Positions 8,332-16,513 of a stretch of 64,000 nt of DNA are shown here, in pieces. The notes beneath the pieces were generated by a model. The model saw only the letters and a program-made list of their open reading frames with translations, did not search any database and had not been told where the DNA came from. Position 1 is the first letter of the stretch, and each line of letters starts with the position of its first letter. The DNA comes from Cupriavidus sp. EM10 (GTDB taxonomy: Bacteria > Pseudomonadota > Gammaproteobacteria > Burkholderiales > Burkholderiaceae). Location: contig NZ_CP076060.1 of the NCBI RefSeq assembly GCF_018729255.1, forward strand, positions 1,426,001 through 1,490,000, read 5' to 3'. The translations under genes were made by a program, and so were the position numbers.

Positions 8332-9081
8332 ATGACTATTACCCATCTCTCCGGCAAGGTTGCCGTCATCATCGGCGGCACCGGCGGTATCGGCCTGGCC
8401 GCCGGCCGGGCCCTGGCCAACCTGGGCGCCAGCGTCGTGCTGACCGGGCGCGATGCCGGGCGCACCGCGAAAGCGGTCGAAAGCCTGCCCGCGGGCAACC
8501 ATATGGCCGCCCATGCAGAAGTGTCCGATAGCACATCGCTGCGGGCCCTGGCCGCCGATGTGCAACACCACTACGGCCGCGTGGACATCCTCGTCAACAC
8601 GTCGGGCTTCACGCGCGCCATTCCGCACGGCGATCTCGAGGCCCTGGACGATGCGCTGATCGACGAGCTGTTCGCCGTCAACTGGCGCGGCCAGTTTGCG
8701 GCGATCCGTGCCTTCGCGCCGGTATTGCGGGCCGGCGGCGAAGGGCTGGTCGTCAATGTCGGCTCGATTGCCGGGCGAACGGGGCAGGGCAGCAACGTGG
8801 CGTACTGCGCCGCCAAGGCCGGTCTCGACGTGATGGCGATGTCGCTGGGCCGTGCGCTGGCCCCCGAAATCCGTGTCCTGAACGTATCGCCCGGGGTAGT
8901 CGACACGGCGTTCGTGCCGGGCCGCGACAGCACGTTCAACGAACGGGCCGCCAAGACCACGCCGCTGCGCCGCATCGGCCAGGCCGAGGACGTGGCGGAT
9001 GCCATCGTCGCCTGCGCCACGTCGCTGCGGTTTGCCACCGGCACCACCATCGTGGTCGATGGCGGACGGCAGCTCGGCTGA
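8332..9081 (+). CDS. Short-chain dehydrogenase/reductase (SDR)
   Basis: Classical cytoplasmic SDR of 249 residues. Visible are the cofactor motif GGTGGIG at 15-21, Asn117, and the catalytic Ser145, Tyr158 and Lys162 (YCAAK). It lies 36 bases after the dioxygenase gene and so is probably in the same transcript. Its substrate is not evident; it may reduce or oxidise an intermediate leading to the trihydroxylated ring. Arg40 after the second strand hints at NADP preference, which is weak evidence. Confidence 0.85.
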   Translation: MTITHLSGKVAVIIGGTGGIGLAAGRALANLGASVVLTGRDAGRTAKAVESLPAGNHMAAHAEVSDSTSLRALAADVQHHYGRVDILVNTSGFTRAIPHGDLEALDDALIDELFAVNWRGQFAAIRAFAPVLRAGGEGLVVNVGSIAGRTGQGSNVAYCAAKAGLDVMAMSLGRALAPEIRVLNVSPGVVDTAFVPGRDSTFNERAAKTTPLRRIGQAEDVADAIVACATSLRFATGTTIVVDGGRQLG

Positions 9082-9125
9082 TCCCTCGGCTGATCCTTCT
9101 CCACACGCAGACTTATCTGACCTCC

Positions 9126-10010
9126 ATGCACGCCAGAAAGACCATAATCACCTGCGCGGTGACCGGCAATATCGTCACGCCAGCCCAGCACCCCGCGCTG
9201 CCTGTCACGCCGGCGCAGATTGCCGACGCCGCGCTGGAAGCCGCCGAAGCCGGCGCCGCCGCCGCGCACATTCACGTACGCGATCCGGAAACGGGGCGCC
9301 CGTCGATGGAACTCGACTACTACGCCGATGTGATCGACCGGATTCGGGCCCGCAACCGCAGCCTGATCATCAATCTGACGACGGGGCCGGGTGGCCGCTT
9401 CGTGCCCGACGAGAACGAGCCGCGCGTGGCCGCGCCGGGCACCACGCTGCTGCATCCGTTGAAGCGTGTGGCGCACATCGCCGCCTTGCGCCCCGACGTC
9501 TGTTCGCTGGATCTCAACACCATGAACTCGGGCGGCGATGTGGTCATCAACACGCCTGCCAACGTGCGCAAGATGGCCGAAGTCATCCGCAGCGCCGGCG
9601 TCATGCCGGAACTGGAAATCTTCGATTCCGGAGACCTGAACATGGCGCTCGACTTCATGCGCGACGGCGTGCTGGACGGCCCCGGCCTCTGGACCTTCGT
9701 GCTGGGCGTGAAGTACGGCTTTGCGGCCACGCCGGAGACCATCTTCTACGCCCGCAACATGCTGCCGCCCGGGGCCCATTGGTCGGCGTTCGGCATTGGC
9801 CGGGCCGAGTTCCCGATCGTCGCGCAGGCGTGGCTGGCGGGTGGTCACGTGCGGGTTGGCCTGGAAGACAACATCTACCTGGAAAAGGGCGTGCTGGCGC
9901 CTGGCAATGCGGCGCTGGTGGCCAAGGCGCGGGACATCGTCAAATCCTTGGGCGGCGAGATTGCAACGGCGACCGATGCGCGCGCGCAGCTTGGTCTGCG
10001 CCAGGCCTGA
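9126..10010 (+). CDS. Beta-keto acid cleavage enzyme (BKACE, DUF849)
   Basis: BKACE enzymes are TIM-barrel Zn proteins that react a beta-keto acid with acetyl-CoA to give acetoacetate plus the CoA ester of the remaining chain; the founding member is the 3-keto-5-aminohexanoate cleavage enzyme of lysine fermentation. This 294-residue protein has the Zn motif HIHVRDP (His48, His50) and the later GLEDN (Glu247), and matches the family in length. Its place between ring cleavage and maleylacetate reductase genes suggests 3-oxoadipate as substrate, giving succinyl-CoA and acetoacetate; that specificity is inference. It begins 44 bases after the SDR gene. Confidence 0.88.
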   Translation: MHARKTIITCAVTGNIVTPAQHPALPVTPAQIADAALEAAEAGAAAAHIHVRDPETGRPSMELDYYADVIDRIRARNRSLIINLTTGPGGRFVPDENEPRVAAPGTTLLHPLKRVAHIAALRPDVCSLDLNTMNSGGDVVINTPANVRKMAEVIRSAGVMPELEIFDSGDLNMALDFMRDGVLDGPGLWTFVLGVKYGFAATPETIFYARNMLPPGAHWSAFGIGRAEFPIVAQAWLAGGHVRVGLEDNIYLEKGVLAPGNAALVAKARDIVKSLGGEIATATDARAQLGLRQA

Positions 10011-10061
10011 CGCGTTTTCGAAATTTTCCGAATTCCACGGTTTCTTTTTATTCCATTCATC

Positions 10062-11039
10062 ATGAACACGATTCAGGTTCGCCAGAAAGCCCCGACCATC
10101 GACGCGCTGGAGCTGTCGCTGATCGGCATGCCACGCCCGGAGGCCGGCGCCGGCCAGTGCATCGTCGAAGTGGCCAGCGCGGGGGTGAACCCCAGCGATG
10201 TCAAAGCCACGCTTGGCCTGATGCCGCACGCCATCTGGCCCCGTACTCCGGGCCGCGACTATGCGGGGGTGGTCATTGACGGCCCCAGCCAGTGGGTCGG
10301 CCAGCAGGTGTGGGGCAGCGGCGGCGAACTGGGCATCCGCCGGGACGGTACGCATGCCAGATACCTGCGCATCGGCGTGGAAGCTGTTCGCGCGAAGCCG
10401 CAGGCGGTGTCGCTGATCGAGGCCGGCGCGGTGGGCGTGCCGTTCATCACGGCGTACGAAGGCCTGCGGCGCGCCGGCATGCCCAAGGAGGGCGATGTGG
10501 TGCTGGTGGGCGGCGGCAACGGCAAGGTGGGACAGGCCACCATCCAGATCGCCACCGCGCTGGGCGCGCGCGTATTCGCCGTGGAGCGCGGCGCAGAGCC
10601 GTATCGGGGCCACGCCAGTGGTGCGGTGCGCATGATCGACGCCAGCCGCGAGACAATTTCTAAGGTGGTCCGCGACGAAACGGGCGGCCATGGCGCCGAC
10701 ATCGTCTACAACACCGTGGGCAGTCCGTATTTCGAGCAGGCCAACCTGGCGATGGCCATCGGCGCCACGCAGATCTTTATCTCGACTATCGAGAAGCCGG
10801 TGCCGTTTGACATCTTCGCGTTCTACCGGGGCCAGCATACCTACGTGGGCGTCGATACGCTGGCGATGCACAGCCAGGCCTGCGCCACGATCCTCGATGC
10901 GCTGGCGCCGATGTTCGCCGCCGGCAAGCTCAAGCCGTTTCCGGTGCTGCCGGACTACACCTACGCGCTGGCCGACGCCAAGGACGCCTATCGCGCCGTG
11001 CTGCAAGGCGCCACCGAGCGCGTGGTGCTGACGCCATGA
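10062..11039 (+). CDS. MDR-superfamily quinone oxidoreductase / zinc-independent alcohol dehydrogenase-like protein
   Basis: 325 residues with a GroES-like N-terminal domain (about 1-120) and a Rossmann domain with cofactor motif GGGNGKVG at 150-157. The Cys ligands of the structural zinc are absent, as in quinone reductases and enoyl reductases. In this cluster it could reduce hydroxybenzoquinone, the autoxidation product of hydroxyquinol, back to hydroxyquinol; this is inference from context. Its stop overlaps the start of the cupin gene (ATGA). Confidence 0.8.
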   Translation: MNTIQVRQKAPTIDALELSLIGMPRPEAGAGQCIVEVASAGVNPSDVKATLGLMPHAIWPRTPGRDYAGVVIDGPSQWVGQQVWGSGGELGIRRDGTHARYLRIGVEAVRAKPQAVSLIEAGAVGVPFITAYEGLRRAGMPKEGDVVLVGGGNGKVGQATIQIATALGARVFAVERGAEPYRGHASGAVRMIDASRETISKVVRDETGGHGADIVYNTVGSPYFEQANLAMAIGATQIFISTIEKPVPFDIFAFYRGQHTYVGVDTLAMHSQACATILDALAPMFAAGKLKPFPVLPDYTYALADAKDAYRAVLQGATERVVLTP

Positions 11040-11386
11040 ACACGACCCGATTTGCCCAGGCGCCGGCCTACCATCCGGCCCATCACGAAGGCATGCACTG
11101 CCTGCGCCTGCAGGGTCACGAGGCCGGGCCCTCCGAGGCCCTGTGGATGGGTGTGTCGGTGATCCTGCCGGGCGGCCATACGTCGCTGGACGCGTCGCCG
11201 GTCGAAAAGCACTACGTCGTGCTGGAGGGCGAGGTCTGCATCCGGACGCCGTCCGAGAGCGTCACGCTGGGGCGGTTCGACTCCGTGAGGCTGGCGCCGG
11301 GAGAAGCCCGGCAGGTCACCAATCCATCGAACCTGCCGGCCATGCTGCTGCTGGCAATGCCATACCCGCCGCGCGCAGCCACCTGA
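11036..11386 (+). CDS. Small cupin-domain protein
   Basis: Single-domain cupin of 116 residues: ILPGGHTSLDASPVEKHYVV carries the first motif (His residues and Glu) and the loop FDSVRLAPGEARQVTN the second. It overlaps the preceding gene by 4 bases and is likely co-translated. It may be an isomerase, a ring-substrate binding protein or a small dioxygenase; the substrate is unknown. Confidence 0.78.
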   Translation: MNTTRFAQAPAYHPAHHEGMHCLRLQGHEAGPSEALWMGVSVILPGGHTSLDASPVEKHYVVLEGEVCIRTPSESVTLGRFDSVRLAPGEARQVTNPSNLPAMLLLAMPYPPRAAT

Positions 11387-11400
11387 TTTTTGTAGTCGAT

Positions 11401-11416
11401 TTGCAAACGTTTGCAA
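11401..11416. promoter_or_regulatory. LacI-type operator O2 (TTGCAAACGTTTGCAA)
   Basis: Perfect 16-bp palindrome in the 62-base gap between the cupin and porin genes, sharing the 12-bp core GCAAACGTTTGC with the site at 7328-7341. Probably a second binding site of the cluster's LacI-type regulator, controlling porin and receptor expression or allowing looping between sites about 4.1 kb apart. Confidence 0.7.
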
Positions 11417-11448
11417 CGCATCCATAACAACGAGGAGGAGACCCCAAG

Positions 11449-12569
11449 ATGCGAAAGACTTTGAGGCGGCACCGCATGGCCCCGCTGGCGCTGGCGTCGG
11501 CCGGCATCACCAGCGGCATGGCCGCCCCCGCAATGGCCGAAGACGGCGTGACGATTTTGGACGGCTCAACACGGCCATCGAGTATTCGCGCGCCAGCACG
11601 GCCACCGATGGCACGAGGCTGGGCGGCAGGGCCCGGCTGACCAATAACCGGTCGGTGTTCGGTTTTCGGGGGGAGGAGGGGCTTGGCGGCTCGCTGAAGG
11701 CCGTCTGGCAGATCGAAAGCAATGTGTCGCTGGATACCGGCCAGGGGCAGATCGCCGGGCGCAATTCGCGCATTGGCCTGCAGGGCGACTACGGGCTGGT
11801 GTTCATGGGCCACTGGCAGACGCCCTATACGGAGTCGACCGCCAGCTATGACCCGTACTATCCGACCACGGCCGGCTACATGGCCTTGATCGGCAACGGG
11901 TCGACGTCGAGTTCCGACAACGTCCAGGACACCAGTTCCTTCGACCGGCGCCAGAAGAACATCCTGCAATACCGCTCGCCGCAGATCTGGGGCGCCAGCC
12001 TGTGGCTGGGCTGGGGGCTGCCGGAAGAGAAGAACACGGTGCCACGGAATCCGGCGCTGTATTCGGCGGCATTGGTCTACGACCGCGGGCCGCTCAGCGC
12101 GACGTTTGCCTACGAAATCCACCAGCACTACCAGGCCGCCGGGCGCAACGACAACGCGCTGAAGGTGGCGCTGGCGTACCAGTTGCTGCCCGGTACCCGG
12201 CTGGCGGCGGTCTACGAACACCTGCACTACCGGACGGACACGGGGGACTTGCAGCGCAACGGCTACTACGCGTCGCTGGTCCAGAAGCTGGGCCCGGGCA
12301 GCGTGCGCGTGGGCTTTGCCTTCGCCCCCAACGGCACCGGATCGTCCACGGACACCATCGGATTCTTCCGAAGCGGCCCGGAAACGGGCGCCACGCAGTT
12401 CACGGTGGGCTACGACTACCCGTTGTCGAAGCGCACGGCGCTCTACGCGTACTACAGCCGCATCAACAACAAGAAAAACGCGATCTACGACTTTGCCATC
12501 AACGAGCTGGGCGTCAGTGCCGGTGCCGATCCGCAGACCTTTGCGCTTGGCATGCGGCATTTCTTCTGA
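11449..12569 (+). CDS. Outer-membrane porin, Bordetella/Neisseria general porin type (apparent 1-base frameshift)
   Basis: Trimeric beta-barrel porin letting the cluster's substrate across the outer membrane. The N-terminal part from ATG 11449, behind an AGGAGGAG site, ends early; one T is missing in the run 11555-11558. With it restored the frame reads VTIFGRLNTAIEYSRAST and continues into FGFRGEEGLGG, giving about 373 residues ending in aromatic MRHFF, the usual outer-membrane C-terminal signal. The signal peptide cleaves after about residue 30 (APAMA). Position downstream of operator O2 suggests substrate-induced expression. Confidence 0.82.
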
Positions 12570-12619
12570 CGTTCTGACCTTCTGACGCCGGGCCCGAACC
12601 TTGTTGCGAGGAGACCATC

Positions 12620-13648
12620 ATGATTCGACAGTTTTTCCGCCCCGTTGCCTGCCGTGCCAAGGCAATGCGCCGCATAGCCGTTCGTCCAATTGCCGCGCTG
12701 ACGCTGGCCATGGCTGCCGCCGCGCCGATGCAGGCGGGCGCGCAGCCCCAGTATCCGGCCAAGCCGATCCGGCTGGTCGTGCCATTTTCCGCAGGCAGCG
12801 CCACGGACATCCTGGCGCGCATCATCGGCGCCAAGATGGGCGAATCCGGCCAGTGGCAGGTGGTGGTCGACAACCGGCCGGGCGCCGGCGGCACGCTGGG
12901 TGCCGCCACCGTGGCCAAGTCGGCGCCTGACGGCTACACCCTGATCCTGGTCTCGGTGGCGCATGCCATCAACGCCACGCTCTATCCGAAGCTGGGCTAC
13001 GACACGCTGAAGGACTTCGCCCCGGTATCGCTGGTGGCGTCGGTGCCGAACGTGCTGGTGGTCAATGCGGCCAGTCCGTACAAGTCGGTGCGCGACATCT
13101 TGGCGGCGGCCAAGGCCAAGCCGGGCGCACTGAACTTCGACTCCGCCGGTTCTGGCAGCTCCACCCACCTGAGCGGGGAGATGTTCAAGATGCAGGCCAG
13201 GATCGATATCGTGCATATCCCGTACAAGGGCACCGGCGAGGGGCTGACCGATGTGATGGCCGGGCGCGGCGACATGATGTTCGCGCCCAGCGTGTCGGCC
13301 ATGCCGTTCGTCAGGCAGGGCAAGCTTCGCGCGCTGGCCGTGACCACGCCCCGGCGGGCCGGCGCGCTGCCCGATGTTCCCACCGTGGCGGAATCGGGGC
13401 TGCCCGACTATGCGTTCGATTCGTGGTTCGGCGTGCTGGCGCCGGCTTCGACGCCCAGGGAGATCGTCAACGCGCTGAACGCCGAGATCGGCAAGGCCCT
13501 GGCCGCGCCCGACGTGCGCGAGCGCCTGGCCGCACAAGGAGCCGAACCCCGGCCCAGCACCCCGCAGGAATTCGCAGGTTATATCCAGGCCGAGATCGCC
13601 CGGTTGGCCCCGGTGGTCAAGCAGTCGGGCGTGCGCGGAGGAGAGTGA
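12620..13648 (+). CDS. Bug/TctC-family periplasmic solute receptor
   Basis: Tripartite tricarboxylate transporter receptor of 342 residues with an N-terminal signal segment ending near residue 42 (MQAGAQ), then the family opening YPAKPIRLVVPFSAGSATDI and the conserved NRPGAGGTLGAATVAKS. Such proteins bind carboxylates or aromatics in the periplasm. No TctA/TctB membrane genes are adjacent, as is common for the many orphan Bug proteins of Burkholderiaceae; it may act with a distant permease or as a sensor. It starts 50 bases after the porin gene. Confidence 0.88.
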   Translation: MIRQFFRPVACRAKAMRRIAVRPIAALTLAMAAAAPMQAGAQPQYPAKPIRLVVPFSAGSATDILARIIGAKMGESGQWQVVVDNRPGAGGTLGAATVAKSAPDGYTLILVSVAHAINATLYPKLGYDTLKDFAPVSLVASVPNVLVVNAASPYKSVRDILAAAKAKPGALNFDSAGSGSSTHLSGEMFKMQARIDIVHIPYKGTGEGLTDVMAGRGDMMFAPSVSAMPFVRQGKLRALAVTTPRRAGALPDVPTVAESGLPDYAFDSWFGVLAPASTPREIVNALNAEIGKALAAPDVRERLAAQGAEPRPSTPQEFAGYIQAEIARLAPVVKQSGVRGGE

Positions 13649-13649
13649 T

Positions 13650-13692
13650 GGGGAGTGACGGGGGAGTGACGGGGGAGTGACGGGGGAGTGCC
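13650..13692 (+). repeat. Tandem 11-bp repeat (GGGGGAGTGAC)n
   Basis: About four consecutive copies (the first lacks one G, the last ends CC) immediately after the receptor gene stop and before the LacI-type gene. GGGAGTGAC-like fragments continue degenerately to about 13720. It is a slippage-prone G-rich microsatellite; copy number may vary or be miscounted. Confidence 0.75.
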
Positions 13693-13789
13693 GAGCGGGA
13701 GTGACAAGGGGGAGTGGCAGGGGGTGCGGCAGGGGCTGGCGGCTGAGGCTAGAATGGCGCATCTCAATGATCCAGCCTGGCATCGCCGC

Positions 13790-14824
13790 ATGTCCGAGCG
13801 CAAACGCGTGACCATCAAAGACCTTGCTGCCGAGGTCGACGTGCATTACTCCACGGTGTCGCGCGTGATGAATCCGGCGACGCGCCACCTGGTGGCCGAA
13901 GAGGTGGCCACGCGCATCCTCAAGCTGGCCGAAGCGCGCGGCTTCCGGCCCAACCGCATCGCGGCGGGCCTGCGTACGCAGCGCTCGGGGCTGGTCGGCG
14001 TGATCCTGCCCGATATCGCCAACCCGGTGTTCCCACCCATCCTGGCGGGCATCGAGTCGGTGCTGGCCCGCATGGGCTATGTGCCCATCGTCGTGAATGC
14101 CGGAGCCGAGCGCGCCCGGCAGCGCTTTGTGGTCGACCAGATGCTGGCCCGGCAGGTGGAAGGGCTGATCCTGGCCACGGCCGAGCGCGATGATCCGTTG
14201 CTGGAATACTGCGTCAAGGTGGGCATCCCCGTGGTGATGGTCAATCGTGGCGAGCCCACGGGCCGGGCCTCGTGCGTGGTCAGTGACAGTGCGCTGGCCA
14301 TGGGGCTGACGGTCGATCATCTGGTGTCGCTCGGCCATCGCTGCATCGGACACATTGCCGGCCCGGCCAGCACTTCCACCGGCGAGTCGCGCCGCGAAGG
14401 CTTCCTGCACGCGGTCAAGCGCCACAAGCTGCGGCGCGGCGAATTCGCCGTGGTCGAGGCCGAAAGCTATGCCCGCGACGCGGGACGCAAGGCCTGCGCG
14501 CAGCTGTTCGAGGCGCTGCCAGGCCTGACCGCCATCGCCGCCGGCAACGACCTCGTGGCCATGGGCTGCTATGACTATCTGCGCGAGCACGGTATTCGGT
14601 GCCCCGATGATGTGTCCGTCGTCGGCCACAACGACATGCCATTCGTCGACGCCCTGACGCCGCCGCTGACCACCATCCGCATTCCCGTCCACGACATGGG
14701 CGAGCAGGCCGCCGAACTGCTGCTGCGCCGGATCGACAAGCCGCAGACGGCCAGCGTCGTCATCGAACTGCGTCCGGAACTGGTGGTACGCGGGTCCACG
14801 TCGGCGCCGCCAGCGTCCGCCTAG
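13790..14824 (+). CDS. LacI/GalR-family transcriptional regulator
   Basis: Repressor of about 344 residues. The N-terminal helix-turn-helix reads VTIKDLAAEVDVHYSTVSRV and the hinge helix lies near residues 45-60. A periplasmic-binding-protein-like core follows (RSGLVGVILPDIANPVFPPI onward to VVGHNDMPF). I prefer the ATG at 13790 (MSERKR) because family members begin just before the HTH; an in-frame ATG at 13754 would add 12 residues. It lies among the hydroxyquinol genes and is the obvious candidate to bind the palindromes at 7328 and 11401. The effector is probably the substrate or a ring-cleavage intermediate. Confidence 0.9.
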   Translation: MSERKRVTIKDLAAEVDVHYSTVSRVMNPATRHLVAEEVATRILKLAEARGFRPNRIAAGLRTQRSGLVGVILPDIANPVFPPILAGIESVLARMGYVPIVVNAGAERARQRFVVDQMLARQVEGLILATAERDDPLLEYCVKVGIPVVMVNRGEPTGRASCVVSDSALAMGLTVDHLVSLGHRCIGHIAGPASTSTGESRREGFLHAVKRHKLRRGEFAVVEAESYARDAGRKACAQLFEALPGLTAIAAGNDLVAMGCYDYLREHGIRCPDDVSVVGHNDMPFVDALTPPLTTIRIPVHDMGEQAAELLLRRIDKPQTASVVIELRPELVVRGSTSAPPASA

Positions 14825-14852
14825 CGCTGCCGCGCACACATCCGTCGAAGAT

Positions 14853-15938
14853 TCATGCGCGGGGCGGTCTACCTTCGAACGCATCCTGCAGCAGTTGCAG
14901 AATGCCTTCCCGTTCCAGGGGGCGCGGATTCGGGTACTGGTCGCGCAGCGCCAGCGCGGCAATGTGTTCGATATCGCCCGCCGACATGCCGAGTTCACGC
15001 AGTGACGTCGGCGCGCCAAGTCGGGCCGTCAGGTCGAACACCCCGCGCGGGCCCTGTGCCGCGCCTAGCGCCTGGGCGATGGCATCCATGGCCTCCGGTG
15101 TGGCCGGCGCGTTGTACGCCAGCGCATGGGGCAAGACCACGGTGTGGACTTCCGCATGGGGCAGGTTCAGCGTGCCGCCCAGCGTATGGCAGAGCTTGTG
15201 ATGCAGCCCTACGGTCACGCTGCCCAGCACGGCCCCGCACAGCCACGCGCCGTACAGGGCGTCGCTGCGGGCTTCCCGAAGTGCATCGCGCAGTGCATCG
15301 GTGCCCGGCGCGGACCCGGCGATCACCGGCAGCGCCCGGGCCAGCGCGGCAATCCCTTCGCGTGCCATCCACTGGCTGACCGGGTTGCGATCGGCCGCGT
15401 ACAGGCCTTCTGCCGCGTGGGCGATGGCATTGATGCCGCTGGTCACGCTGATGGCGGGCGGCAGGCCAAGCGAGAGATCGGGATCGTAGATGACGGTGCG
15501 CGGCAGCACGCGCGGATCGCGTCCGGTGCGCTTGAGTCCGGCGTCTGTCAGCCCGTAGATCGGCGTCATTTCCGATCCCGAGTAGGTAGTCGGCACGGCA
15601 ATCACCGGCAGGCTCGATTCCAGCGCAATGGCCTTGCCCAGGCCAATGGTCGACCCGCCGCCAATCGCCAGCGAACAGTCGGCGCCGCATTGGGCGGCCA
15701 TTTCACGGGCACGCCGCGCCTGTTCGATGGGCACGTGCATCACGGCGCCGTCGAAAATACCCGCGCAGCGTGCGCCCAGCGCCTCGGCCACGCTTTCGGC
15801 CAGCTTTCGCTGCCCCGGGGTACACAGCACCAGCACCCGGCTGGCGCCCAGCGCATCGACTTCGCCGGCCAGCCTGGCAAGGCTGCCCGATCCGAAGACG
15901 ATGCGCTGAGGAGAGGATTGGTAGGCAAATGGATGCAT
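14853..15938 (-). CDS. Maleylacetate reductase
   Basis: NAD(P)H-dependent reduction of maleylacetate to 3-oxoadipate, in the iron-containing alcohol dehydrogenase superfamily. 361 residues from ATG at 15938: MHPFAYQSSPQRIVFGSGSL is a typical maleylacetate reductase start, with the nucleotide-binding GGGS at 93-96 and the His-rich HHKLCH (246-251) and HAEVH (261-265) segments where other family members bind metal. It is convergent with the LacI-type gene, leaving 28 bases between stops, and completes the hydroxyquinol branch begun by the dioxygenase. Confidence 0.9.
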   Translation of the reverse strand: MHPFAYQSSPQRIVFGSGSLARLAGEVDALGASRVLVLCTPGQRKLAESVAEALGARCAGIFDGAVMHVPIEQARRAREMAAQCGADCSLAIGGGSTIGLGKAIALESSLPVIAVPTTYSGSEMTPIYGLTDAGLKRTGRDPRVLPRTVIYDPDLSLGLPPAISVTSGINAIAHAAEGLYAADRNPVSQWMAREGIAALARALPVIAGSAPGTDALRDALREARSDALYGAWLCGAVLGSVTVGLHHKLCHTLGGTLNLPHAEVHTVVLPHALAYNAPATPEAMDAIAQALGAAQGPRGVFDLTARLGAPTSLRELGMSAGDIEHIAALALRDQYPNPRPLEREGILQLLQDAFEGRPPRA

Positions 15939-15989
15939 GCGGCACTCGCAGGATGACAACGGGGCGGGCCCGGCGGCGCAAGCGGCGCT

Positions 15990-16008
15990 CTTTGCACAGG
16001 CTGCAAAG
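15990..16008. promoter_or_regulatory. Inverted repeat CTTTGCA-N5-TGCAAAG upstream of the maleylacetate reductase gene
   Basis: Perfect 7-bp arms about 50 bases ahead of the start at 15938. The hexamers TTTGCA and TGCAAA are the half-sites of the LacI-type operators in this cluster, but in everted order. It may be an operator for the same or another regulator. Confidence 0.45.
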
Positions 16009-16078
16009 TCTCGCCGCCGCCTTGGTGACGCCGATACTAGGTGAGCACCGCGCAGGCGGCAAGCCGCGATGCCAGCGC

Positions 16079-16418
16079 TCAGGCGCGGATCACGCGAAGG
16101 CTGAGCGCCAGCCCGACGGCGATGCCCAGCACATCGGCCAGCAAGTCGGCCCAGGATGGATCGCGATACGAAGTCAGCGACTGAAGGATCTCGATGGCGC
16201 CACCGTAGGCCGTCAAGGCCAGCACAAGGTGCCAGAGCCGTGCGGGCCACGCCCGGACGCCCAGCACGGCGAGCGTGCCGAATGCCAGCAGATGATTGGC
16301 CTTGTCCCAGCCGGTGGTCACTTCGGGCGCATCCGGAGGCAGCAGCGACAGCACCAGCACGGCCAGCGCGCAAAGGGCAAAAAGAACGCGGTAATGGGAT
16401 GTTGTCAGGCGAATCACG
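16079..16418 (-). CDS. VanZ-like small membrane protein
   Basis: About 112 residues with three to four hydrophobic helices. The pattern GWDKANHLLAFGTLAVL followed by AYGGAIEILQSLTSYRDPSW then DLLADVLGIAVG is the VanZ-like core. The start used is a GTG at 16418; an upstream in-frame ATG at 16489 would add a polar stretch atypical for the family. Physiological role unknown. It lies between maleylacetate reductase and rlmJ on the same strand, with no clear functional link. Confidence 0.75.
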
Positions 16419-16513
16419 GGGTTCTCGGTATTTTCATGAATCCCGCCACCTTGGCGCCGCCGATCGTCCGCGTCTGTGGGCTGCGGCACAAAAGTGCGGC
16501 AGCCGCCGGGCGT

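Noticed and set aside
8571..11006. Long antisense frame opposite the SDR, BKACE and MDR genes
   Set aside because: No recognisable domain and complete overlap with three well-supported genes on the plus strand.
11655..12569. Separate porin gene starting at 11655
   Set aside because: It lacks a signal peptide; the missing N-terminus is encoded just upstream in another frame and joins after adding one T.
13650..13692. Repeat array considered as a CRISPR
   Set aside because: Units are 11 bp, directly adjacent, with no spacers; it is a simple tandem repeat.
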